From: Holtiella tumoricola
GTDB taxonomy: Bacteria > Bacillota > Clostridia > Lachnospirales > Cellulosilyticaceae
Reading direction: 5' to 3'
Length of the DNA: 64,000 nucleotides
Assembly (NCBI RefSeq): GCF_027857615.1
Contig: NZ_JAQIFT010000046.1
Location: 62,001-126,000, forward strand
Both the position numbers and the translations under genes were made by a program. This document shows, piece after piece, positions 23,826 to 32,321 of the stretch; position 1 is the stretch's first letter, and the number at the start of each line of letters is the position of its first letter. The notes under the pieces are model-generated. The model was given only the letters and a program-made list of their open reading frames with translations, did no database searches and was not told the DNA's origin.

Positions 23826-25031
23826 TTATTTTAACACTTCTATTGCCTTTTGTAAGATAACATCATTCTCTAACTTAAGCGTACCTGTTGTTACAAGTTC
23901 TAAGCTATTCTCTGTGATTGTTTTTTGAACCACAGATGGTGCTACACCATTATCTTTGATCTGATTTCCCTTTGCATCTAAGACAAGACCCGTTGTAATA
24001 CTTAAACCTGATCCATCCTCTAATGGTACACGTACTTGAGTTGTTCCATTACCTGCTGTCTCCTCACCAACTAATACCCCTCTATCAAGAGTTTGTATAG
24101 CTGCTGGAAAGGCTTCAAGAACACCCTCTGTATAAGTTCCTGTTAATACTGCAAGAGGTAAATCATATTTACCATTTTGGGTTTTATAGGGTGTGACTGT
24201 ACCATCTTTATGTTTTACAGAGAATACAACTTGCTCGTCTAAAAATAAATCACATAACTTTTGAACCTCTCCTAGATTGTCACTATAAACACTACGTAAA
24301 TCTAAAATTAAAGAAGTTGCACCCTTATTAATAAGTTCATCAATTTGCACGCTTATTTGCTCTGTACTTCCATCAACTAAACCATCTAAATCCACATAAC
24401 CTACACCATTATCTAGTAACTTACTCTCTATTAAGTTAATCTTTACAACATCTGCGACAAGACTCACTTCTCTCGTTTCCGTTTCATCATTATTCTTGAT
24501 GGTATAAACTACAGGATCTGTACCATTATAAATTAACTTTTCATAAATCTTAGTTTCATTTGAACCCAATGCCTTAATACCATCTACCGCAAAGATTTTA
24601 TCACCGACTATAATACCAGCTTGCTCAGCAGGAGAATTAGGAATAACTTCCGTTACGATAAGGTACTGATTCGTAATCCCCCAAGTAAAGCGGATTCCCG
24701 TACCCAAATAGTTACCCGCGGCTTCCGTTTGCTCCTTATTAAAAGCTTCTTCTGATAGATAAGAAGTGTATGTATCACCCACACCATATACATACCCCCT
24801 GTAGATTCCCTCTAACATATCCTCATCTAAGCCCTCACCAATATACTTAGCCTGTACGACCTGCTTCAACGCATTAGCCTTCGCCTTATTATAAAAGCTT
24901 CCGCTTAAAATACTACTACTTCCACTCTCTCCAGCAGCACTGTTTAAATGTCCAATACCATACAAGGTACCAACACCCGCAACTCCAACTAAAACACCTG
25001 CTACTATACCAACCACAAATCTTCTCTTCAC
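23826..25031 (-). CDS. Catalytically inactive S41-like protein (pseudoprotease paralogue of CtpB)
   Basis: The architecture copies the active gene downstream: N-terminal membrane anchor, cap segment GDTYTSYLSEEAFN, PDZ domain (about 108-180, GIRFTWGIT to AEQAGIIVGDKIFAVDG) and an S41 fold. In alignment the nucleophile is replaced by G303 (TGTYTEGVLEAF) and the Lys by N328 (ETAGNG); the glycine pair of the oxyanion region is also lost (LRSVYSDNLGE). The reading frame is otherwise intact at 401 residues, so the gene is maintained and probably binds rather than cuts. It starts at GTG (25029-25031) behind a strong AAAGGAGG, which directly abuts the left end of the inserted RAYT element. Confidence 0.85.
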   Translation of the reverse strand: MKRRFVVGIVAGVLVGVAGVGTLYGIGHLNSAAGESGSSSILSGSFYNKAKANALKQVVQAKYIGEGLDEDMLEGIYRGYVYGVGDTYTSYLSEEAFNKEQTEAAGNYLGTGIRFTWGITNQYLIVTEVIPNSPAEQAGIIVGDKIFAVDGIKALGSNETKIYEKLIYNGTDPVVYTIKNNDETETREVSLVADVVKINLIESKLLDNGVGYVDLDGLVDGSTEQISVQIDELINKGATSLILDLRSVYSDNLGEVQKLCDLFLDEQVVFSVKHKDGTVTPYKTQNGKYDLPLAVLTGTYTEGVLEAFPAAIQTLDRGVLVGEETAGNGTTQVRVPLEDGSGLSITTGLVLDAKGNQIKDNGVAPSVVQKTITENSLELVTTGTLKLENDVILQKAIEVLK

Positions 25032-25138
25032 TACGCTGCCTCCTTTAGGGACGGTTCATTCATTTTATCTATCTATGATTGAACCTTATTATTTCCGGCT
25101 ATACTCTATTAACATCTATTTTAAGAAAGGATTTAAAA

Positions 25139-26032
25139 ATGCCTAGAGTAGCTCGTATTAAAACTAATGATAGTGTATTTCATATTATGCTTCATTCTTT
25201 ATCTGAAATTAACCTCTTCAATGATTCAGAAGATAAAGAGATGTATCTCGCACTTATAAAGAAAGCTAAAACTAAATTTCATTTTAAAGTTTATGCATTT
25301 TGCTTAATGACCACCCATGCTCATTTAGTAATTGATAGCTTTGGGAGTGATATTTCTAAGGTAATGCACTACATTAATTTATGCTATTCTATCTACTATA
25401 ACAATAAATATAGCAGAAGTGGGCCTGTTTTTAGAGACCGCTTTAAAAGTAAAATCGTTAATTCTTATAAATATCTAGTGAATGTTTGCGCATATATCCA
25501 TGCCAATCCTAAGGATCTTCTAAAATCACAAGATACCCTTTTAGACTATCCTTATAACAGTTTAATAGATTATATAAAAGGTTGCAATCGCTTTAAAATT
25601 TTAGACTCCGCATTCCTGATCTCCTTACTTGCTTTAAACCATCGTACAAATAGAAAACAATATTATCATTATATAAGTCGAACTTTAGATACATCTATCA
25701 TAAAAGATACAGACTTTCCTTTGTATACCTCTGAACCTACTAATAGTAAATTCATTCCGCGTATCCATGACCCTGAAATGATTCTCCAATATGTTTCTAC
25801 TCAACTAAATCAGCCTAGTCAATGTATATTTTACAAGTATTCTTCATCTGCAACCTCGCTTAGAGCTTTAACCTGTTTTATGCTACACGCATTTTGTAAT
25901 ATGTCTCACCTCGAAATCTGTGCATTTATTGGCAATATCTCTAGATCTAGAGTTTCATCTCTTATTGCTAAGGGTATGTCCCTTACTTATGATATGCCTA
26001 TTATAGAGAATTTTATTAGTATTAATTCTTAA
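25139..26032 (+). CDS. REP-associated tyrosine transposase (Y1, HUH family) with DnaA-C-like tail
   Basis: A single-strand transposase of the IS200/RAYT superfamily. The metal-binding HUH pair is in FCLMTTHAHLVIDSF, the block RSGPVFRDRFKSKIV follows, and the likely nucleophilic Tyr lies in VNVCAYIHANPKDL. The C-terminal third (about 215-290) with LEICAFIGNISRSRVSSLI resembles the DNA-binding C-terminal domain of DnaA, a fusion known in Firmicutes members of this family. The start is the ATG at 25139 behind AAAGGAT; an upstream in-frame ATG at 25079 lacks a site. At 297 residues it appears intact, so it could be active. Confidence 0.88.
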   Translation: MPRVARIKTNDSVFHIMLHSLSEINLFNDSEDKEMYLALIKKAKTKFHFKVYAFCLMTTHAHLVIDSFGSDISKVMHYINLCYSIYYNNKYSRSGPVFRDRFKSKIVNSYKYLVNVCAYIHANPKDLLKSQDTLLDYPYNSLIDYIKGCNRFKILDSAFLISLLALNHRTNRKQYYHYISRTLDTSIIKDTDFPLYTSEPTNSKFIPRIHDPEMILQYVSTQLNQPSQCIFYKYSSSATSLRALTCFMLHAFCNMSHLEICAFIGNISRSRVSSLIAKGMSLTYDMPIIENFISINS

Positions 26033-26047
26033 TTCCCATATAAAAAT

Positions 26048-26085
26048 AATAGACCAACATAATGTATATATCATGTTGGTCTATT
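26048..26085. repeat. Hairpin 1 at the 3' end of the RAYT element
   Basis: AATAGACCAACAT (26048-26060) pairs perfectly with 26073-26085. On the minus strand ATTATTTTTA follows, so it could also stop transcription coming from the M23 peptidase gene. Confidence 0.7.
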
Positions 26086-26135
26086 AACCATGTTTAAATT
26101 TTTATTCTAATAATACCCTATTCATAGAATTGTAG

Positions 26136-26170
26136 AGAAAGGGGAAACTATTATTTAGTTCCCCCTTTCT
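26136..26170. repeat. Hairpin 2 at the 3' end of the RAYT element
   Basis: AGAAAGGGGAAACTA (26136-26150) pairs with 26156-26170 with one mismatch, 5-base loop, T-rich on the plus side. It could terminate the transposase transcript or be a REP-like recognition hairpin. Confidence 0.65.
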
Positions 26171-26194
26171 TTTATGAATCTGAATGAACCGTCC

Positions 26195-27322
26195 CTAATT
26201 ATTTAAATAATTCCATGGGGAGGTGTGGCGGCCGTTGACGCGAACTTCGAAGTGGCAGTGATTACCTGTTGAGTTCCCTGTACTTCCGATTCGCGCGACT
26301 TGTGTACCGCGGCTTACATATTCTCCTACACTTACTGTTAGTGAGGAGTTATGTCCATAAATACTTACAATCCCACTTCCGTGGTCAATCATAATGGTAT
26401 TTCCAAATCCTCTTACCCATCCGGATACGATGACTTTCCCATCAGCTGCTGCAATGACTTTTTCTCCGTATGGAGCTGGTATATCAATCCCTTGATGGAA
26501 TTCAGCTATCCCTGATATTGGGTTATTTCTTGGATTATATTGTGAGCTAAGGCGGTAGTATCCTGGTACTGGCCATTCAAACTTTCCACCTGAATATTTG
26601 ACTGTACTTGCCTCAGTTAAGCGTTTAATTTCTTTTTCTAATTCTTTTGAGATTTCTTCCATCTCATCAATCTCATCACTTAACGTTCTGGCTTTAGATT
26701 TCTTTTCAGCAATCTTTTTATTTTTATCCTTTCGCATACTTTCAAGTTCACTCATAACAGCTTCTTGATTACTACGTAATCCTTCTATTGCTACTTGCTC
26801 AACTTCTAAAGTTGCTTTTTTCTCAGCTATGACTTCTTCTTGCTTTTGATATTCATCTAATAGCTGATTATCATATTCAGATATAACTTTTATGTATTTC
26901 GTACGATCTAGAAGCTCACCTAAGCTTCCTGATGAAAAAATCAGTTCAATATAGCCTGATTTTTCATTCTTATACATCTGTACCATTCGATCTTTAGTCG
27001 CCTCATATTGATATTCTTTTTTCTCTATAGCGGCTTCTAATTCTTCTTTAGCAACTTCTACCTCACTTTTTTTAGCTTCCAAGTCAGTTTCTATCTTTAA
27101 AAGCTTATCTTCAGCAGCCACAATTTTTTTATCAAGTGCATCCACTTCTTTTTCAAGCTGTGTTTGTTCTTTTTCTACTTGAGAAAGTTGATTTTTGGAA
27201 TCTTGAATATTTTGCTGTGTTTCTTTCAAATCACTTTTTTTATCGGATAAACTTGATCCATATAGTGGTATAATACCTATACTTATAATAAGTGCCCATA
27301 CTAACAAAACTCTTCTTTTCAT
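26195..27322 (-). CDS. Murein hydrolase with N-terminal coiled coil and M23 peptidase domain
   Basis: A secreted zinc endopeptidase (EnvC/PcsB-like layout). The signal peptide (about 1-23) is followed by long coiled coils at about 25-115 and 150-240, rich in Lys, Glu and Gln heptads, then an M23 domain (about 250-370). Zinc ligands are H276 and D280 in HQGID and H357 in HCHFEV, with H324 in IYGHNSS; all are present, so the enzyme should cut peptidoglycan cross-bridges. It lies 12 bases after ftsX. In streptococci and bacilli FtsEX activates such coiled-coil hydrolases directly, and that is the likely arrangement here. Its stop codon is formed by the end of the RAYT element. Confidence 0.92.
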   Translation of the reverse strand: MKRRVLLVWALIISIGIIPLYGSSLSDKKSDLKETQQNIQDSKNQLSQVEKEQTQLEKEVDALDKKIVAAEDKLLKIETDLEAKKSEVEVAKEELEAAIEKKEYQYEATKDRMVQMYKNEKSGYIELIFSSGSLGELLDRTKYIKVISEYDNQLLDEYQKQEEVIAEKKATLEVEQVAIEGLRSNQEAVMSELESMRKDKNKKIAEKKSKARTLSDEIDEMEEISKELEKEIKRLTEASTVKYSGGKFEWPVPGYYRLSSQYNPRNNPISGIAEFHQGIDIPAPYGEKVIAAADGKVIVSGWVRGFGNTIMIDHGSGIVSIYGHNSSLTVSVGEYVSRGTQVARIGSTGNSTGNHCHFEVRVNGRHTSPWNYLNN

Positions 27323-27334
27323 TGTTGTATCTCC

Positions 27335-28231
27335 TTACACCTTAAGATGTTTGTGTATTGCGATAGCACTACCTAATACCCCAATACCAATTCCTATTAA
27401 TCCAAACATAGGTATAAGACCTTGCATAATTTCTGCTATAGGTACTAACTGCATACCACCCATAAAGTTTCCTAATGCGTCTCCAATTAAGTCTAAAAAT
27501 ACAACATAACCTTCTTTAATGACCCAAGTTGGAACAATACAGCCAATAATTCCAATTAAAATCCCCTCAATTACAAATGGCAAACGAATAAATGTATCCG
27601 TAGCGCCTAAATATTTCATAATATTGATTTCTTTACGACGTACATATACCGTAAGTTTAATCGTATTTGTAATAAGTAATAATGCAATCACAATTAAACA
27701 TCCAATTAAAATACTAGAGATTAATTGGACTGAATGATTAATACTCATAAAAATAATACTTTCATTTTTGAAATATTCAACTTGTAATTCAGGTATATTT
27801 TGTAGTTTCTTAACAACCTCTTCTTGATACTGCATGGCCTCTACTTTGATTTCGAAGGAAGCTGGAAGAGGGTTGTCATTTTTAAATTGTTCAAATAAAG
27901 TATCATCTTCTTGGCTACTTGCAAATTTTTGTAAGGCATCCTCTTTAGAGATGTACTCTACTTCTAAAACATAATCTGTATTCTTAATCTTATTTTCAAT
28001 TTCTGTTATACGTGTAGGTTCAATATTTTCTCTTAAGTAGGCTGAAATACCAATTTGTGTTTCTACTTGATGTAATACAGACTCAATATTTTTAGCAATT
28101 GAATACGACATACCTAAAATTAATAAGCAAAGGATAATAGTCCCCGCCGAAGCAAGTGCCATAAGACGGTTTTTCCATAAGCCTAGAATACCTTCTTTAC
28201 AAAGATACTTCACGGTACTCCACTTCATCAT
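27335..28231 (-). CDS. ftsX: Cell division ABC transporter permease FtsX
   Basis: A membrane protein with the FtsX pattern: a helix at about residues 20-43, a large extracellular loop (about 45-165, QIGISAYLRENIEP and DNPLPASFEIKVEAMQYQEEV) that contacts the hydrolase, and three C-terminal helices, with VYVRRKEINIMKYLGATD as the cytoplasmic coupling block. I start at the ATG at 28229-28231, behind GAAGGAGG, giving 298 residues; it overlaps the end of ftsE by 35 bases. Confidence 0.92.
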   Translation of the reverse strand: MMKWSTVKYLCKEGILGLWKNRLMALASAGTIILCLLILGMSYSIAKNIESVLHQVETQIGISAYLRENIEPTRITEIENKIKNTDYVLEVEYISKEDALQKFASSQEDDTLFEQFKNDNPLPASFEIKVEAMQYQEEVVKKLQNIPELQVEYFKNESIIFMSINHSVQLISSILIGCLIVIALLLITNTIKLTVYVRRKEINIMKYLGATDTFIRLPFVIEGILIGIIGCIVPTWVIKEGYVVFLDLIGDALGNFMGGMQLVPIAEIMQGLIPMFGLIGIGIGVLGSAIAIHKHLKV

Positions 28232-28904
28232 GGTACCCTCCTTCATAAGTATCTTTTACAATAATTCCATTACTTACTTCAATCTCACGCTTTTTGAGAA
28301 GGTTCACCATCTCTCGTTCATGAGTTGCTACAATAACGGTTACCCCTCGCATATTGATATCAAGAAGTAAGTTCATAATCTCCCAAGATGTAGATGGGTC
28401 TAAGTTTCCTGTAGGCTCATCGGCAATCAAAATGGGTGAATTATTAACAATAGCACGTGCAATAGCCGTTCTTTGTTGCTCGCCACCTGAAAGTTCATGT
28501 GGATAACATCTTGCCTTTTTAGCAAGCCCAACAAGTCCCAGTACAACTGGGACTGCTCTTCTGATTTCTTTACTACTTGCTTGTACAACTTGCATAGCAA
28601 ATGCTACATTTTCATAAACAGTCTTATTGGGTAACAACCTAAAGTCCTGAAATACAACAGCTACATCTCTACGTAAATAAGGAACTTGTCTACGTTTGAG
28701 TTTTGTAATTTCCCTACCATTAATACTAATCTTGCCATGGGTTGGTTCAACCTCTTTAAGCATAAGCTTTAATAAAGTAGATTTTCCTGAACCACTATTC
28801 CCTGTTATAAAGACAAATTCCCCTTTTTCTATACTAAGAGAGGTAGGCTTAATACCTACTGTGCCATTAGGATAGGTCTTTGACACATTATTTAAGTAAA
28901 TCAT
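28197..28904 (-). CDS. ftsE: Cell division ABC transporter ATP-binding protein FtsE
   Basis: The ATPase partner of FtsX. Walker A GNSGSGKSTLLK (about 35-46), Q-loop VAVVFQDFRLLPNKTVYENV, signature LSGGEQQRTAIARAI, Walker B PILIADEPTGNLDP and switch His IVATHERE are present. FtsEX does not import a solute; it transmits ATP hydrolysis to a periplasmic or wall hydrolase at the division septum. It lies 15 bases downstream of the CdaR-type gene and overlaps ftsX. Confidence 0.94.
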   Translation of the reverse strand: MIYLNNVSKTYPNGTVGIKPTSLSIEKGEFVFITGNSGSGKSTLLKLMLKEVEPTHGKISINGREITKLKRRQVPYLRRDVAVVFQDFRLLPNKTVYENVAFAMQVVQASSKEIRRAVPVVLGLVGLAKKARCYPHELSGGEQQRTAIARAIVNNSPILIADEPTGNLDPSTSWEIMNLLLDINMRGVTVIVATHEREMVNLLKKREIEVSNGIIVKDTYEGGYHDEVEYREVSL

Positions 28905-28919
28905 GCTCTTACCCCCATC

Positions 28920-30017
28920 TTATAGCTTGCCTGAATTTTGTCTCTCCATATATTCCATATATTGACTTACCATGATTGTAATTTTAAATACGATGGCATC
29001 ATCGAATTTTCTAAGGTCAAGGCCTGTCATTTTAAGAAGTTTATCTAAACGGTAAACAAGTGTATTTCTGTGGATGTAAAGTTGTCTTGATGTTTCAGAT
29101 ACATTTAAGCTGTTTTCAAAGAATTTGTTTACTGTCATAAGTGTTTCTTCATCAAAGTTTTCAACTTTTTTACCTTTTAAGACTTCTTGGATGAACATTT
29201 TGCAAAGTGGTAGTGGTAATTGATAAATAATACGACCGATACCAAGTTTTGAATAAGTTGAAATATTATCTTCACAGTTGAAGATTTTACCTACTTCAAG
29301 TGCCATACTTGCTTCTTTGTAAGAGTTAGATACATCTTTAAGGTCAGATACAACTGTACCTACAGCAATGTGAACATTACTCATAGCTTCTGAGCTTAAT
29401 GTATCATAGATCATTTTAGAGTAATTATCTACTTCTGTTTCTTCTCCTGTAGCCACCTCTTTAACAAGAATAACGCTTCTTTCATCTACAGCTGTAACAA
29501 AGTCTTTAGATTTATCTGGGAAGATACTTCTTAAGATTTCTGAGATATTTGCTTCTTTGCTTTGATTTGACTCAATTAAAATAACCACACGTGGAACAGT
29601 ATTTTCTACATGTAATTTTTTTGCTCTACTATAGATATCTACTAAGAGTAAGTTATCTAAAAGTAAGTTTTTAATAAAGTTATCTTTGTCAAATCTTTCT
29701 TTGTAAGCTACAAGTAAACTTTTGATTTGGAAAGCAGCAAGTTTTCCTAATTTGTAAGCTTCATCATCTGTACCACTTACAGCAAGTACATATTCTACTA
29801 AATACTCATCATAAATTTTGAAGTAATGTAAGCCTTGCATCTCTTGACTATCTGCATGAGAATTAATAAACGCTTCTACTTCTGGTACATATTCGCCTAC
29901 TGCATTTTCAATAGTTGTTGCAACAATTTTTGCTTCTGCATCAAGTATGTTAAAATCACGTCTTGTAATATTCTTTAGGCCGTCTATTGTGTTTTGTAAA
30001 ATTTGGTTTGAAATCAC
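28920..30017 (-). CDS. CdaR/PucR-family transcriptional regulator
   Basis: Residues 1-135 form a sugar-diacid-recognition-type sensor domain (ILDAEAKIVATTIENAVGE), residues about 140-290 a GGDEF-like domain (VVILIESNQSKEANISEIL, HIAVGTVVSDLKDVSNSYK), and the C-terminus a PucR-type helix-turn-helix (NVSETSRQLYIHRNTLVYRLDK then TGLDLRKFDDAI, quoted in parts). Members of this family usually activate catabolic genes. Here the gene lies directly upstream of ftsE, so either it controls the envelope operon or it is merely cotranscribed. The ligand is not readable. Confidence 0.8.
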   Translation of the reverse strand: MISNQILQNTIDGLKNITRRDFNILDAEAKIVATTIENAVGEYVPEVEAFINSHADSQEMQGLHYFKIYDEYLVEYVLAVSGTDDEAYKLGKLAAFQIKSLLVAYKERFDKDNFIKNLLLDNLLLVDIYSRAKKLHVENTVPRVVILIESNQSKEANISEILRSIFPDKSKDFVTAVDERSVILVKEVATGEETEVDNYSKMIYDTLSSEAMSNVHIAVGTVVSDLKDVSNSYKEASMALEVGKIFNCEDNISTYSKLGIGRIIYQLPLPLCKMFIQEVLKGKKVENFDEETLMTVNKFFENSLNVSETSRQLYIHRNTLVYRLDKLLKMTGLDLRKFDDAIVFKITIMVSQYMEYMERQNSGKL

Positions 30018-30153
30018 TCTTATCAGCTCCCTAGTTTTATTTATTTGAAATTAGTTTTATCGCATTATACCTTATTTTATCCTATTTACAGACAAAAAAA
30101 AAGTGTTAGCCTTTTATTTGTTAATAAAAATTAATTTTTTAAGAAAAATATAA

Positions 30154-30177
30154 AAGCCTGCTCCATGGAGCAGGCTT
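30154..30177 (-). terminator. Terminator of the orphan sugar-import ATPase gene
   Basis: AAGCCTGCTCC (30154-30164) pairs with GGAGCAGGCTT (30167-30177), followed on the minus strand by TTTTATATTTTTC, 12 bases past the stop codon. Confidence 0.9.
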
Positions 30178-30188
30178 CAATATTTAAA

Positions 30189-31307
30189 TTAGTTTGTGAT
30201 TGTAAGTTGTGTTTCAAGGTCAAATGCATGGATTTTTGATGTATCAATACCGATTGCAATTGTGCTACCTGGTTTAGCTTTACAGCTTGGGTGTACACGA
30301 CCTGTAACGTTGTGGCCTTCACATACCATGTAAAGGTAAGTTTCAGAACCAAGCATTTCTGTTACTTCTACTGTAGCGCTTACAACAGCATATTTAGCTT
30401 TTTCATGGTCACCTACTGTGTCCATATCAGCCATATGTTCTGGACGAATACCCATCATGATGTTTTTACCTACGTAGTTACCAGCTTTTAATGCAGCTGC
30501 TTTTTCTTTAGGTAATACAACTTCTGAGTTGCTGAATGTAAGAACGATGTCTTCTCCACGAGCTACTACTTTAGTTTCGATGAAGTTCATTTGTGGTGAA
30601 CCGATGAAACCAGCAACGAATAAGTTTTCTGGATTTGCGTATAATTTAGTTGGTGAATCAACTTGTTGGATGATACCATCTTTTAATACTACGATACGTG
30701 TACCAAGTGTCATCGCTTCTACCTGGTCATGTGTTACGTAGATGAATGTTGTTTGAAGTCTTTGGTGTAATTTAGAGATTTCTGTTCTCATTTGTACACG
30801 AAGTTTAGCATCAAGGTTTGATAAAGGTTCATCCATTAAGAATACTTTTGGTTCACGAACGATAGCACGACCCATAGCAACACGTTGTCTTTGACCACCT
30901 GATAATGCTTTTGGTTTACGATCTAAACATTGATCAATATCAAGGATTTTAGCTGCTTCCATAACACGACGTTCGATTTCGTCTTTTGGAGTTTTACGAA
31001 GTTTAAGACCAAATGCCATATTATCATATACTGACATATGTGGATATAAAGCGTAGTTTTGGAATACCATCGCGATATCACGGTCTTTAGGAGCTACATC
31101 GTTACAAAGTTTGTCCCCGATCCAAAGTTCACCTGAAGAAATTTCTTCAAGACCTGCGATCATACGTAATGTAGTAGATTTACCACATCCTGATGGACCT
31201 ACGAAGATAATGAATTCTTTATCTTGAATGTGAAGGTTGAAGTCTTTTACCGCTACGAATCCATTAGGATAACGTTTGTAAATATTATTTAATTTTAATT
31301 CTGCCAT
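30189..31307 (-). CDS. Orphan sugar ABC importer ATPase (MsmX/UgpC type)
   Basis: A 372-residue ATPase of the CUT1 sugar-import group. Walker A GPSGCGKSTTLRMIAGLE (about 38-46), signature LSGGQRQRVAMGRAIVREP, Walker B FLMDEPLSNLDAKLR and switch His VTHDQVEAMTLG are complete. The C-terminal third is the MalK-type regulatory OB domain (GIRPEHMAD, then TEMLGSETYLYMVCEGHNVTGR in parts). No permease or binding protein is adjacent. In Firmicutes such orphan MsmX-like ATPases energise several separate sugar importers, which probably applies here. The GGGGGAAAAATC site and a 270-base upstream gap indicate its own promoter. Confidence 0.92.
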   Translation of the reverse strand: MAELKLNNIYKRYPNGFVAVKDFNLHIQDKEFIIFVGPSGCGKSTTLRMIAGLEEISSGELWIGDKLCNDVAPKDRDIAMVFQNYALYPHMSVYDNMAFGLKLRKTPKDEIERRVMEAAKILDIDQCLDRKPKALSGGQRQRVAMGRAIVREPKVFLMDEPLSNLDAKLRVQMRTEISKLHQRLQTTFIYVTHDQVEAMTLGTRIVVLKDGIIQQVDSPTKLYANPENLFVAGFIGSPQMNFIETKVVARGEDIVLTFSNSEVVLPKEKAAALKAGNYVGKNIMMGIRPEHMADMDTVGDHEKAKYAVVSATVEVTEMLGSETYLYMVCEGHNVTGRVHPSCKAKPGSTIAIGIDTSKIHAFDLETQLTITN

Positions 31308-31574
31308 GATTTTTCCCCCTTGGCTTTATTTTAATCCATTGCTCTTACGTGTTGTAAAACACACTGCTTAATTTGATAATATAAATATACTATATTTCCA
31401 TTAACTAAGCTATTCGCTATTTTGATAAAAAGCCTAAATTTATTTTAGTTAATAGTCCTAAAAAAAATTTGCATTTTGTGGAATAAGGGTTAACAAACTA
31501 ATCTCTTTTTATCCATAAACTGTACTATATAACCAACCTGCTACTGAAAGTTGTTAAATAGCCTATTATTCGTG

Positions 31575-32312
31575 TCATTTTTTGTGGAACTTTTCTTTAA
31601 CTACTTCTATTACGAATTTTGGTAGTACCAACATACGCTTTGCACGTGTTGGCTGACACATCAAGCGATAGAACCACTCTAACCCTACTTTTTGATAAAA
31701 CTCTGGTGCACGTTTTACAACCTCTGCCATACCATCAAAGCTTCCACCTACTCCAATAGCTACACGTATATTAGGTAATTGTTCTCTATATTTATCAATC
31801 CAAAGTTCCTGCTTTGGTGCACCTAGTGCAGCCAATAGGATATTTGCATTACTATTATTAATGTCTTCTATAATAGCTGGTTCATCTTCTTCTTTAAAAT
31901 AACCATCACGAATACCTACAATTTGAATCCCTGGGTACTTTGCACGCATTTTCTGGGCAGCTTGCTCTGCTATCCCTGGCTTACTCCCTAGGAAGTAATA
32001 ACGGTATCCCTTATCTGCTGCTTGTTTCATTGTATTTTGTACTAAATCATAACCTGCTACACGCTCTGGTAATGCATCTTGTAATATTTTAGAGGCAAGT
32101 ACCACACCAATACCATCAGGAACAATAAGATCTGCACGTTGCATAACTGCTTTAAAATCTGCATTATCACGTGCTAACATAACAATTTCTGGATTTGGTG
32201 TAAAGACCATATGGTAATTAGAAGAATTCACAAATTCACTAATTCGTCTTGTTGCATCTTCCATTGTAATACGATCTACTGGTATGTCTAATACATTAAT
32301 AGTATCTCTCAT
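31575..32312 (-). CDS. WecG/TagA/CpsF family glycosyltransferase
   Basis: A cytoplasmic membrane-associated GT26 enzyme that adds N-acetylmannosamine (TagA) or a related sugar to lipid-linked GlcNAc, early in wall polymer assembly. The family motifs are VFTPNPEIVMLARDN, DLIVPDGIGVVLASK, YYFLGSKPGIAEQAA, LLAALGAPKQELWI and IGVGGSFDGMAEVVKRAPEF. The 245 residues are normal. It is 9 bases downstream of csaB, linking it to secondary cell wall polymer synthesis. Confidence 0.9.
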   Translation of the reverse strand: MRDTINVLDIPVDRITMEDATRRISEFVNSSNYHMVFTPNPEIVMLARDNADFKAVMQRADLIVPDGIGVVLASKILQDALPERVAGYDLVQNTMKQAADKGYRYYFLGSKPGIAEQAAQKMRAKYPGIQIVGIRDGYFKEEDEPAIIEDINNSNANILLAALGAPKQELWIDKYREQLPNIRVAIGVGGSFDGMAEVVKRAPEFYQKVGLEWFYRLMCQPTRAKRMLVLPKFVIEVVKEKFHKK

Positions 32313-32321
32313 ATTTGCCTC

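Larger units (their letters stand above)
25046..26197 (+). mobile_element. RAYT-type element: Y1 transposase gene between perfect 17-bp inverted repeats
   Basis: TAGGGACGGTTCATTCA at 25046-25062 and its exact inverse at 26181-26197 bound a 1152-bp unit that carries a plus-strand Y1 transposase gene and two hairpins near its 3' end. GGGACGGTTC-type ends are, from memory, common near such transposases in Clostridia. It lies in a minus-strand operon, between the M23 peptidase stop codon and the Shine-Dalgarno sequence of the next gene. The right repeat supplies the TAG stop of the peptidase gene. Confidence 0.85.

Noticed and set aside
26048..26170. CRISPR-like repeats
   Set aside because: The two hairpins differ in sequence and are not repeated with regular spacers; they belong to the transposase element.
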